A stretch of 64,000 bases of DNA from Xenopus tropicalis (taxonomy: Eukaryota > Chordata > Amphibia > Anura > Pipidae). Positions 32,050 to 43,271 of the stretch are shown here, piece by piece (positions within the stretch are counted from its first letter, which is position 1; each line of letters starts with the position of its first letter). Both the position numbers and the translations under genes were made by a program. The DNA is taken from contig NC_030678.2 in the NCBI RefSeq assembly GCF_000004195.4, forward strand, positions 130,787,104 through 130,851,103, read 5' to 3'. The notes beneath the pieces are model-generated. The model was not told the DNA's origin. It was given only the letters and a program-made list of their open reading frames with translations, and searched no databases.

Positions 32050-34131
32050 GTACAGACTGCAGCACTGGTGAGTACAAGTCCCTCTTGTCCCTAGTGCCTG
32101 TGTAAGGATCCCTTTAAAACTTGCATCTGGTTGACCCCCCTATGTTTACTTTTATTATTATTAGTGGTAGTACTAGCATTAAATTATAAAGTACTGCCAT
32201 ATTATGAATCATTCACATTTTGTGAAAAATACAAAAAAAAGTTCCTATCACATTCACATATTAGGTCAAATCAGGAGCCAATTAACCTGCATGTCTGTTT
32301 TTGACATAACCAGAGCAAACCCACAGAAACATGGGGAGAACAAACAAACTCCTTGTATACAGTATAGTAATGTGACTGTAATCAAACCTAGATCCCCAGA
32401 TCTAAAGCTTATAAATCTGGGATCAAGCTTATATGTTTACATGTTGGTGCCAGTTATTTTTGCAGCGGCTGGTTAACACACACACTAGGGTTCAGTTAAC
32501 GTATATACCCAAGGAGCAGTCATTCTGTGGGTTATATCATATATAATATTTCCCTGGTAATTATTTTTTCAGTGATGGGATGAGGCTGTTAATTCTATTG
32601 CAAGGTTTGTGTTTAGATGTTATACATGTATGCATGATTCTACCTATGTTTGGTTTTATAGCTATGTACACACACACACACACACACACACACTGCTTCA
32701 ATAGTCTAATTTACACAATATGAAAAGGCATTGCTCTTAATCATTTGGATAATTTGTGGTAGCATATTATTATTAGGTAAAATGAATAGAACTAGTGTTG
32801 TTTTGGAGGTATTTGCAAATATTATAGACAAAGGAAACAGTGAAGGGCATATTTAGGTAAATTGCATTCATTTCCAATGAACTTGTTTTTGCTATTGTTG
32901 CTTACTTAGTCACACTGCCAGATAAGACCAGTTAGGAAGAGAGGCAATGAAGCATCACAAAGCAAGCCTGCAGCACTATGAATGAGTGTGCCAAGAAGTC
33001 TCCAGCTGTGTACATTAGACCTTTGAATTAACAGAATTAATTTCCTAATAGTTCCTGTTAATTCCCTTTTCCTACAAATAGCACCCTGTCCTCCTTGTCA
33101 GTGTTTTGCAGAAAAAGGTAGTTATCTCTGAGTAATGTTGTTCTCACAGAAACATTGTGCTCTTCGTTCCTATTTGCTGAAACAGATGCTTTGGATGTAC
33201 TCTGGTTTGCTTATATATTCAGTTTGGAAATAGTGGACAAGTGCAGCTGGTAATTTTCTAGGACTGGGGATCTTTTACTGGCATGATTAACACAACAGTG
33301 GCAGGGTAAAAAAAAAAAAGCAAATTATATTGTGCGTGAGTAAAGTGTTTTTGCTGTTACTATGGTCAACAGCCTAAAAGCCTGCACCACATTTTGAAAA
33401 TGGAGCTCAGACTAAATAAATGGAGGCTGACTGTTAGGAAGGGTAGGCTGGAAAGAAAGGGGTTGGTTAGGTAAGGGTTAAGACAGAGTTTTATTTAAAC
33501 ATTGCACCTACACGTGCAACTGACTTACACATAAGAGGAGCACACAATGCTATTTCTGTAGCTCTATGAATCAGCCCTCCAGAAACAATGCCATTCACAT
33601 TCCTATATACAATGAAATTGACACAGACTAATTAATGTCTGCTTTTGTAAAGCTAGTGCCAGTTGTGTGCTACTTAGCGAGTGCTGCCAATTATGCAGGA
33701 ATTCTGAAAAAAACACACCATTTTGAGTAACATTTACATGCATTTTTTGTGCCTCCTGTTTAGTTTCTGTGATAGTCAATAACCCAAATGATATCCATTT
33801 TTGCTCATTAAAAGAGACAGTGCTGATATGGAGGGTAGGACACTTGTACTGTTCATGTATGTTGATTGGTTCCTATTTTAAGTACATTGCACCATGCCTC
33901 CCCTTAGTAAATGCCTACAGTGGTGAATTTAATGAGATACAAAAAGCAGTAGTGCCAAAGTGCCAAGATAGAGAAGTAATTGTGAAGATGATTATGCATG
34001 GGAACATTTGGAACTAGATTATTTGAAATTACCTAAAAAGTGTCTATGTGGATGATGATAGTTACCCTTTAAAAAGTCTGAATATCCTAATAATTAAAGG
34101 GGAACAAATTTCATGGAAGTAAAATCTCTAG
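32050..34131. other. No gene recognised; CA microsatellite
   Basis: A (CA)n tract lies at about 32666-32692. The remainder is AT-rich with no recognisable domain or repeat end. Confidence 0.5.
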
Positions 34132-34207
34132 TAGTGATGAGTGAATCAGTCCTGTTTCGCTTCACTGGAAAATTATCTAAAATGTTGCCCATCAAAAAAA
34201 TGATGCG

Positions 34208-35157
34208 AAACTATTTTACAGATGGCACCTAACCCCAACCAAAATAAATAAAATTACAAATACATATTCCCCCATGTGCTGGAGAGGATGTGGCCAAACA
34301 GGCACTTTACTGCATATGTGGTGGCACTGCCCAAGGGTAGCGGAATTATGGAAACAGGTGTTTAAACTAATAGAGACGGACCTACAAAAACCACTACCAA
34401 ACAAACCAGAAATAGCCCTACTACTACATCTACCAGATAAGACTCCACACCCGTGGAGAAAACTACTATTCCATATATTCAATACAACAACTATGCACAT
34501 AGCAAAACACTGGAAAACAGGAGGCCCCTACGACATAAACCAAATCATACACGGACTAAACTCAAGAGCGACAATGGAAAAAATGGCAGCCAGAAAAGAA
34601 AACAAACAAGATCAATTTGAAACGACCTGGGGACCGTGGACTATGTACCAAGAAAAAAACAAAAACACAGATGCAACTGACGGCAGATTCACATCAGTAG
34701 GCTAACACAGAAAAATTATTTTACCTTTCAAGGTTCTCCCCCCCCCTAGGTCTTGGCTTTGTGTCTCACCCCCACCCTGAAAAATAGCTCTCACTAAACC
34801 TTAAATACCCAATAGCGGAACGACAAACCTGGTGTCTGTATAGAAATTGTAAAAGTTCTACAAAATTTTACTCTAAGAAGTTAAATGTTACCCTCCTATT
34901 TTCATTTTTGTTATTCTTCTACCCTCTATCTTTTCTATCTAATTACCCTCTCCATTTCTCCTACCTGGACTCTGAATGGAAGACCCACGACATCCTTCCT
35001 TCTCTTTCTCTCTTCTGGAAAAGAGCATAATGAATATTATGGAGAAATGTTAATTATATACGAATACAACGAATTTGTAAACTACACTAAAGTAATAAAA
35101 ATGTATTATTAAAGTATATGTGAAATAAAAGAAGTTACAAAAAAAAAAAAAAAAAAA
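34208..35157 (+). mobile_element. 5'-truncated L1-clade LINE, 3' end
   Basis: It is flanked by the 14-bp duplication AAAAAAATGATGCG (34194-34207 and after the tail at about 35151-35164). Coding sequence occupies 34226-34708, then a 3' untranslated region, AATAAA at 35124-35129 and a poly(A) tail of about 20 A. All hallmarks of target-primed reverse transcription are present: 5' truncation, tail and duplication. Confidence 0.88.
34226..34708 (+). pseudogene. L1-type ORF2 C-terminal domain, truncated
   Basis: The frame reads TPTKINK...SPMCWRGCGQTG and continues to a TAA at 34703-34705 (the longest ATG frame starts at 34274). CWRGCGQTGTLLHMWWHC is the CX3C-X7-HX4C zinc knuckle at the C-terminus of L1-clade ORF2, thought to help RNA binding and retrotransposition. 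The following WKQVFKLIETDLQKPLP and ALLL segments fit the region after the knuckle. Endonuclease and reverse transcriptase are absent because the copy is truncated. The remaining frame has no internal stop, so the insertion is fairly young. Confidence 0.85.
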
Positions 35158-35190
35158 TGATGCGCACAACAATTTTTTTTTTTGACGGGG

Positions 35191-36903
35191 CATAGGGAGT
35201 ATCTGTGCTCTGGTAAACTAAGTATCTATCTTACAAGAACCAAACATGAAGTAGCTTCAATCTTCCTATTTGTCCTGTTACCTGAAAAAAAATATTTTTA
35301 TGATTAAAAAAAAAGGCAAAACATTTGTTCATCACAAGCCTCTTTCATTGAATGTTGATCTAAAGGGTATACTGCCATTTTACTATGTGAAGCTTTGGTT
35401 CCCCTTTAAAATCTACAAAGCCAATGAGAACATCTGCTATAACAATAAACTCTTTCCTATTTCTAGTGCTACTATTAACATCTACTCAAATCATACTCAC
35501 AAGCATTTTGAGCAACCTAATCTGTGTTCTGTACTAGTACCAGATATGCTCTTTATTAGATGTCTGCCAGGAGGTCAGTAAGTATGCATTTGCCTATAGC
35601 TGAGTACTAAATTGTTACCGACTATAACTACTTATGGAAATCATCACCTTATCACTTGTCATTTGATCCTAATAATGTAAAAATGTACTTTTACCATTAT
35701 GCTGATAATGGAATTCAAACACAATTTGCAACTGAATGTGTCTATTCTCTAAGGTCCCTGGTCTTAGCAACCAAGCAGAGTTTTTAATAGAAGACTTCAA
35801 GAAGAATAGGAGAGATGGAGATAATGATATTAAAAACAGAAATGCTTTCTTTGAAATCAGATGCAGCATATCTCAAGGGTACTAATTATTAAAGTTGTGA
35901 TTTCTAAACTCAGTCATTTCAGTTCCCACAATGGTATAAAAGTTGTAAAGTTGGCACAATAGCATTGATGAAAACAAATGTGACTGGGGTGTTAGAAATC
36001 ACATTCAACTTGAACAGCAATCGGAACAGATTTCTTATCAGTGATCATTAAGAATTAACTCTAAAAACAGAGGTTTACAGGGGCCTTAAATTGCTTGTAA
36101 AATTCCAGACAGCACAGAAGTATACTTATTTTTAAGTAAATACATGCTGAAGTTTTAAGAAGTACGGCAAGGCTTTTTAGATGACAAAACTTACAAACAA
36201 TTTGTTAATAGGTTAACTCATACCACTCTACTATATTTCCAAGTTAAGATAAAATGGTTTGAAGTCATTTGTACCAATTAGCTGACAGGTTTCATTACTT
36301 GATGTGGCAAACCGTAGGGACTAGCACTGTTTCTCCCAGGGGTAACAAGAGAGCCAATTGATATCTAAAAATAGGAGCTGTACATCTCTATGTCAGATCA
36401 GGTCAACCAAAGGCAACCTGGAGCACAGCAATTTATCCTCGCCATTTGTAGGGTTCAGAGTGACGACAGCACCAGTGATGTATACCTATTCCCAATAGAA
36501 ATCACCTTTAATCTAGCAAGCAAGGGGTCATTATTGATCCACTGATCACTTATTATAATCAATTTAAGCTTGCCAGTGGAGAATATTCCTCAGATGTATG
36601 AAGTCTATTGACTTAGAGCACTGTAGTTAATACTAACCTGCTTTTAAGAGGCAAACTTTACTGGGATTACTGCCTTTGATATTCCGATATTCCCAGGTTT
36701 ATGCACTCAGCTGCTAAGGTAAAAACAAATATTTATTTTTGATCATCTTGATGATCTCCAGCTGGACTGAAATACATTTGACTACAGAAAATGTTTTAAA
36801 TGCCTGATTCATTTTGTTTTAGAAAAACATATTCTTAACATTATGAACGCTATACACAAGTAACCTGGGACATGTTTGGGAAGATTCTGATTCATCTAGG
36901 TCA
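35191..36903. other. No gene recognised
   Basis: AT-rich, short chance frames only (for example 35270-35581, no motif). Confidence 0.5.
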
Positions 36904-37497
36904 TGGTATATCTGTAGTAATAAGTCAAATCAACTGGACGTGCTGTGTTTTTATTGAAGATGTTTCACCAGTCATCCAATTGGCTTTCTCAAGGTCCTGC
37001 TAGGGGGCAAACTAAAAGGTCTTGCTAGGGGGCTGATACAAATCAATCAATTAAGGCATCTAAGTTGGCACCCCATATTGCCACACACGAGGGTAGCTTT
37101 AGAGAAATTTGATAAAACAGCCGGCACAACAGGTCTTCAAACAGCGGGATTAACCCTGCATCTTTATTTAAAATTAGTGATGTTTTGGGGGCGGGCCCCT
37201 TAATCAGACTGATGAAGGGGCCCGCCGCCTAAATGTCATTAATTTGAAATAAAGATTTAGGGTTAATCCCACTGTTTGAAGACCTTTTGTGCCGCCTGTT
37301 TTCTCAAATTTCCTGGATTATTATGGGGTGCCGTCCCCTATGGCTGTGCACCGGGTTTCCCATCCTTGGAGAGGCCAGGAGTGCTGGTGACTTCTTCTAT
37401 GATAACTTTAGAGAAAGCCAGTTGGATGGCTAGCAAAATGTCTTCAAGAAAAACACAGCAAGTCCAGTTGAATTGACTTATTACTACAGATATAACC
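36904..37497. repeat. 594-bp two-layer inverted repeat with twin hammerhead-like cores
   Basis: Outer arms 36904-36990 and 37411-37497 are inverted copies, sharing GGCTTTCTC/GAGAAAGCC, GAAGA(T/C)...TTCA and TCCAGTTGA words. Inner arms 37104-37207 and 37209-37312 are inverted copies of about 104 bp. They share AACAGGTCTTCAAACAGCGG, GGATTAACCCT and GGGGCGGGCCCC words. The two spacers (113 and 98 bp) are unrelated to each other. At the dyad centre, CTGATTA (minus) and CTGATGA (plus, 37209-37215) lie back to back, each followed by an AGGGGCCCGCC stem and then CAAAACATC or TAAATGTC where a hammerhead has GAAA. Probably a head-to-head Penelope-like dimer. Confidence 0.75.
37201..37237 (+). ncRNA. 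Hammerhead-like core, plus-strand half of the dyad
   Basis: CTGATGA at 37209-37215 is an exact hammerhead first box. It is followed by AGGGGCCCGCCGCCT, which can form a short GC stem, then AAATGTC in place of GAAACGTC. AATAAAG follows at about 37248. The changed GAAA box argues against activity today. Confidence 0.4.
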
Positions 37498-38556
37498 TGG
37501 GATACTGTGCTGTCTCCATTAAGCATGTATATAGTATTTACTAAATATATACAACTAAAAAATGAATATTGGCACTAGGGTATTTTAAATACCTGTTTAT
37601 TATCATTTATCAAGTGTTACATTTGTATTTATGAATCAATACTGTCTGGGTTCATAGGGCTCACTTATAAATGCAAGTACAAAAAAGTAGATTGGCTACA
37701 AATTAAGTGCACATTGACACAAACATAATTACAATGCTCCTAGTAACATTCAGACAGTGCCCATGCAGCTGCTCAACCAGCTCAACCTCATTCTAAAGGA
37801 TTAGTTTTGTCTTACATTAGTGTGTAATGTGTTAGCATGGTAATATCTTTAGCCACAGATCATTAATTAGTCATCAGTAGGAGTGAAGAGCAAAATCATG
37901 CTGCTGCCATGAGAATTGTTCACCTCCATCATCGCTGTGCCTAATTGTAAGCAAACATAAACAATTGTACACAATATGTAAATAAATGTTGCGTAACTCC
38001 TTACATGATTCTTGCCATTAGTCTCAGGAGACAGAATACAATAATTTATCTGTACAATATTCTACATTATAAATACAGATACAATTTATTTGATCCCTCC
38101 CACATAAGCAAAATAACATTTTTGGCTCTGGAATCACATGTACTGGATGCCAAGAGGTATCATCTACTACTGTGTGGGAAGGCCCATGTTGTCTATGCCC
38201 TGTGAGAGGGATGGTTACCTATTGGTATTTACTAGTCTATAAAAGGAAAGGGATTGCTTAGTTCTTCCTCTGTGGACTTCACTAGGAGTGGTGGATGTGC
38301 TGGTGGGCCTGAGTTAAAAGGCCTCAGTTAAGGCATGCCATCATGGAAGTAGGAAAAGGGCCCCATAAATGAGGATTTGTGGTAAGTAACTATTATAGCA
38401 CACTCTAGGAATATGAGATAAACAGAGTAAGCTGGTAAGAGCAGTTGTGCCCCCACTGAGGAGATCTGTAATGGCGAAAAGTTCCCTATGCATCACCCAC
38501 TAAACTCCAGGGACTCCAGTGGGTAAGACCCAGGTAGTGTGTGATATCAATGAAAT
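37498..38556. other. No gene recognised
   Basis: AT-rich; nothing assigned. Confidence 0.5.
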
Positions 38557-38652
38557 GCAAACTAAAAGGTCCTGCTAGGGGGCTGATACAAATCAATCAA
38601 TTAAGGAATCTAAGTTGGCATTCCATATTGCCACATATGAGGGTATCTTTAG
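38557..38652 (+). repeat. Duplicate of the 37007-37102 spacer
   Basis: Both 96-bp stretches read GCAAACTAAAAGGTC, TGCTAGGGGGCTGATACAAA, TCAATCAATTAAGG and ATCTAAGTTGGCA, and they end GGGTA(G/T)CTTTAG, with about 10 differences. No inverted arms accompany this copy. It marks the boundary of a repeat unit that exists independently of the palindrome. Confidence 0.8.
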
Positions 38653-41283
38653 TTCTAAAAGGAATATGGGTTGTGTTTAGTTCTCTTGACTGCCTTACCC
38701 ATTCTGCTTATATTACTGGGGGTTTGCACCATGTCTTTGTTTATTTATAAGATCTAATTATATAATATATGTTATAATATAATTGTATTTATAACATGTA
38801 AATATTTAACTATTATATGACTATATTTTCCCTTTATTCTCCCTTTTAGTCTCTTAGAAGGTTTAAGCAAATGCATCACTATAAACAAATTACCTGAATG
38901 TGTATTTCTAAGTAAAAAATATTTCAAAATGGTATATGAATTTATAATGGATGATATTAATGGGTGAGTTTGTTTTAAATGAGAAGGTTAACTAAATATT
39001 CCACAAAGACATAGCAAACATAAGAATGTTCCCTCTGTACTTATCATTCTCCAATGGTTTGGGACAATGCTGTGAAGCCACACATCATCAACCTGGTTTG
39101 AAATAAGGAATTGTACTTAAAAAAAACCAAACAAACTGTATACTGGAACCCTGTTTTGTTTTACTTGTCTTTGAACTTCAATGAAATAGTACAAAAAAAG
39201 CAAAGTTTGTGTTGATGAAAACATGCAGACATAAAAAGAACAACTAAGGGGTGTGTTTATTAACATTGGACACAAACATCAGCAGTGATGTCGCCCATAT
39301 TATTTACTGCGCTGAAAACTGATTTTCTGGTATTGTCAGATTGATTTATAAGTTATTTGACATCTGCTATTATTGCTTAATGTGCCTTTAATGTAAAGGA
39401 TAAGCTGTTTAAAGACATATACTTGCAAGCACTTGAATTTAATCAATATTGTATTTCCATTAATGAGACATGTTATCCTATTTTATATTGACTCAGAAAC
39501 ATGTAAGCCTAGGATAAGTTTTGAGTCACCGTGCGTATTGTATTTTTCTATTACAGCATCTGCTGCACCCTTGGCTCACCTTGTAAAAACTAATTATTAT
39601 TAATTAGTATTATGCTTGTCAATGCTTCTCGACATATTTGAACTGTGAGTAACAGATGTTCTATAAATTTGTATTGCCATTATCTGGTTTTGACACTGTG
39701 GTTGAATGTCAACACCTACATAAACTAATAATAAACCATGCAGAACCGTCAATTAATTTTGGAATCTTCATTTTGATACCAGTCATACAAGGGATAAGGT
39801 TGTGTTTAGAAATTACTTTTATGAAAAGATTTATTTAAAAAAAGTATATATTTATTTGAAAGTCTAGTGACTGTTTTTTTATTTATTTTTTTTTGGTGAG
39901 ATTAACAATTTGTGTTGCATGCCCTTTAGCCTTTTTCTCCCCGAGGTTATCAACTGCTAGCTTCTGCCTACTCAGTATATTTGTTCCATAATTCATATAT
40001 AATGCATTTCTGATTCGTATTTTTATTCTAGAGTATTGTAATGAAAAAAAAAAATCAATTCTTTTACATTTAAGTGCCAGTTTCAAAACATTTTCCAAGT
40101 TAATGGTGTAAACGTTTTAATGAGTCAATTCTGCATGAGCCATTGAAATACTAAACAACTGCTCAGCAAATCAGCTCAATGTAAGTGTACCCTCTAGAGA
40201 AAAGACAGCATTATGATCTCCTGTATGAATATACAAAAGGAGCAAAAGGCTATTTAAATAATGCCAGTTATATATCTGCATGGTCACAAAGCATTTAACT
40301 ATGAAACAAACAAGTTTCAATCACAATCACCTAAACCAACTGCTCTTACCTCACGTCTGGTGGAAGGAGTGCATTGAAAGAAATGCGTTAGGGTATTTGT
40401 CACCCCTGCATAGTGGAGTAAATATAAATTAATAAATGTGGTGTGTCCCAAGTGACCCCCCCCCAACTTCTGTCTCATTAGAAAATAGGCAGTAAAAGAT
40501 AAGATTCTGGAGAGGAGTCATGTAATATCCTCTGACTCTCACACTAAGGTTTAAGAGCCCTCTCATGGGCTAAGATTTATGAAACCCCAAGCAACAATGT
40601 TTTTAAAAGCCTTTGGATATTTAGTACACAGTAAGCAGGTTAGTCCGAGTGCTAAAAAAAATAGCAGTTAGTACTTAAAAGCTTCCTTGTTGGTCTCACT
40701 AGAGATTTCAAGCAAAGGGCAAGTTGACATGGTCCCACCACTCGGTCAGGTTTAATGCACATTGTTGCTAGGGGTTTGATTTTTTTTTTTAAATCCATTT
40801 GGATATTTAATACACTGTAGGCAGGACAGGACTCATATAAAATAAGGGGCTTGGATGTGACATGTTAGCTTACATATTTTAATTAACGTATTAATACCTC
40901 AGTTTTTGTAAAATGTATTTAAAGAGATTTACACCAACTGAATTTGAACACTACTCTTTCCTTAATTTATGTCACAACCTTTTCCTTTACTCTCCACATC
41001 CTATTTTTCTCGCCCATTGTATATTTTAAATCTCAGTACAATGGTTAAACCATATTCCTTACTTGAAATCTTATAAACAAGATCCCTTACCAAGACTATA
41101 AGATAGACATCTGCTCCAAGAACACAAAACATAAAGCTATGGAACACCTCTGAATTTTAATACAACAAAATAGGAAAAATAAGTAAGTAAAACCTATAAA
41201 GTCAATTCAGAAATACACAGTGTATTACAGCATTAAAAGCTCCCCTTAAAATAACTGAATAACTTTGAAGGTGTAAGATTACA
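38653..41283. other. No gene recognised; minor repeats
   Basis: 39246-39330 resembles a MITE terminus (AGGGGTGTGTTTATTAACA). 40360-40395 has TGGTGGAAGGAGTGCATTG followed by AAAGAAATGCGTTAGG, a weak hammerhead-tail-like string. TTTGGATATTTA(G/A)TACAC recurs at about 40612 and 40797. No coding feature. Confidence 0.45.
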
Positions 41284-41287
41284 TTAA

Positions 41288-41843
41288 AGGAATACTGATA
41301 TGGGAAAACTTGTTTTTTTCAAAACGCATCAGTTAATAGAGCTTCTCCAGTAGAATCCCGTATTGAAATCCATTTTTCAAAAACGCAAATTTCACATGGG
41401 GCTAGCCATATTCTTCATTTACCAGGGTGCCACAACCATGTGACCTGTGCTTTGATAAACTTCAGTCACACTTTACTGCTGCACTGCAAGTTGGAGTGAT
41501 ATTATTCCCCTCCCAGAAGCTGGTCAGCAGAACAATGGGAAGGGAGCAAGATAGCAACTCCCAGTAGATATCAGAATAGCACTCAAAAGTAAGAAATCCA
41601 AGTCCGGCTTAGGACTCCTCCAGTTACATGGGAGAAACAATAGGTTATCTGAAAGCAGTACTAATGTGTAGCACTGGCTCTTTCTGAAAGCTCAGACTCA
41701 GGCACAATGCACTGAGATGGCGCCTACACACCAATATTACAGATTAAAAAAATACATTTGTTGGCTCAAGAATAATATTTTAAATCATAGAGGGAATTAT
41801 TTGCTATGTAAACATATACCATCAAAATCATGAGAGTATCCCT
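41288..41843. mobile_element. TTAA-flanked element, Kolobok-like
   Basis: TTAA at 41284-41287 and 41844-41847 encloses ends AGGAATACTGATATGG and, complemented from the right, AGGGATACTCTCATG. It is about 556 bp and has no coding frame. Assigned by target site and AGG(A/G)ATACT ends. Confidence 0.65.
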
Positions 41844-41847
41844 TTAA

Positions 41848-42500
41848 TTAAACAAGAAGCAAATTGTCAGGAGCATCCCAGTGCGCTCCTGACAGTGAAG
41901 TCAAGATAAAGCCACCCATAGCGCAATGTCATGTCATAACGTTGCAGCTCGGCTTCTATTTACGAATTCAGGTCTTAGTTATTAAGTTCCTGGGTGGGTC
42001 TCATATTACATTTTTTTACATTTTGAAATGTGTACCAAGATCAGACTTGCCTCACTACTATTGAAATATTTTCTAAGTGTAATAAAGGTGATGGATGCTT
42101 TAAATGAAGAATATAATAATCCATTTAAACGGAGATGATAATAGAATAGCTATGCTATTACAAACTGGGGTTGAATTGAATTTTTTATTTTGACACAAGA
42201 CTGCCAAGTTGACTTTATTCGGTTTAGGTACAAAAATCAATGGATTTGCTTGGTAATTAGGGCAGCTGTTTTGTACTATTTGAAGCTTAAGTATGGTTTT
42301 GTATATAGTAATCTTGGTTTTGATTAAAGTAATTATATGGCACACTTTTGGGGGTCCCAGCCTCCTCTATATGATGTGCACATGTGTTGCTAAAGGACAC
42401 ACACAAAAGATGACAAGAAATAAATATTATGAAAAGGTATTGGGTTGCAGGCAGTATTGCATTGATATATATATATATATGGATCTGGCAAACTGGCATC
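41848..42500. other. No gene; TA microsatellite
   Basis: GTCAGGAGC...GCTCCTGAC at about 41866-41894 is a small hairpin. A (TA)n tract lies at about 42464-42480. Nothing else. Confidence 0.5.
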
Positions 42501-42504
42501 CATA

Positions 42505-42735
42505 GGCTGTAAAAAACTCACCCAAACAGAATAATCCAGGTGCTCCAAACTCCAAACCCCTAGCTCAATACAATGTACAAGCAGTTAAACATCAAAACAA
42601 AAAAAGGAGAAAAAAAGCACTCTGAAAATCCAAAATCAGGCCATTACAAAGAGATAAAGGAAAAGAACTTTATTATACTCTCATCCCATAAAGCCTAATG
42701 TGTTTCGTGTCCCTCTGACACTTAATCATAGGTTT
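42505..42735 (-). mobile_element. Hammerhead-tail repeat, minus strand
   Basis: On the minus strand 42698-42733 reads CTATGATTAAGTGTC, AGAG, GGACACGAAACAC: a 6-bp stem (GTGTCA/GGACAC region) directly followed by an intact GAAA box. TATAATAAAGTTCTTTT follows about 35 nt later and a GGAGCACCTGG word further on, paralleling the tail of the 515 copy (GGAGTGCTGC). Confidence 0.5.
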
Positions 42736-43265
42736 AGTATTATTTGTATTGCTTGAATTGAGTACATACAAGCAAATGGTTAATTAGTTATTTAGTTTTC
42801 TTTGTATTGAAGTTTATGTGACTATGCCTATTGTAAAGGACTGCATAATGCATAATAATTGATGTAAATATACCATTGTTTGTATGCATTTCAAGAATAT
42901 ATTAGTGGTTAACAAAGGTAATTTGAAGGTAAACCTCCATGACATAATATCTATTTTATAGTGATTTAAGTGTTTTTATTGCCTAAATGTGACTACGAAC
43001 CTGTGCATATAAAATGCGTCAGGCCCTTGTCTTTTAGCTTTTGAAATAGAATAAAGATGTCTTGGATTTTTTTTTCTTATTACTCCTGCATTTAGCTACA
43101 TGTCTGTTGCCTTTGCACCTTGACAACCACCTTGACAAACAGGTACTGCTGTTCCTGTACACACCTATGTGATGGACTTGAGGTTAATACAACCTCAAAC
43201 TGTTATTAGGGGAGTTGCCAGTTTAAGCCCTTTTTTAAAGCTAACCAATTTCTGACTTTGAGACC
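42736..43265. other. No gene recognised
   Basis: AT-rich; an AATAAAGATG box near 43051 and a T9 run. Nothing assigned. Confidence 0.5.
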
Positions 43266-43271
43266 CAGGGC

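Larger units (their letters stand above)
34132..35190 (+). mobile_element. hAT-type MITE interrupted by an L1
   Basis: TAGTGATGAGTGAATCAGTC and CTGTTTCGCTTCAC start the left arm of the TAGTGATGAG family. The arm is cut at 34207 by the L1 insertion and resumes after 35157 with ATGATGCGCACAACAATTTT. The right terminus is not seen. Confidence 0.65.

Noticed and set aside
34274..34705. Host zinc-finger gene
   Set aside because: The CWRGCG...HMWWHC knuckle is that of an L1-type ORF2, and poly(A) tail plus target duplication prove a retrotransposed fragment.
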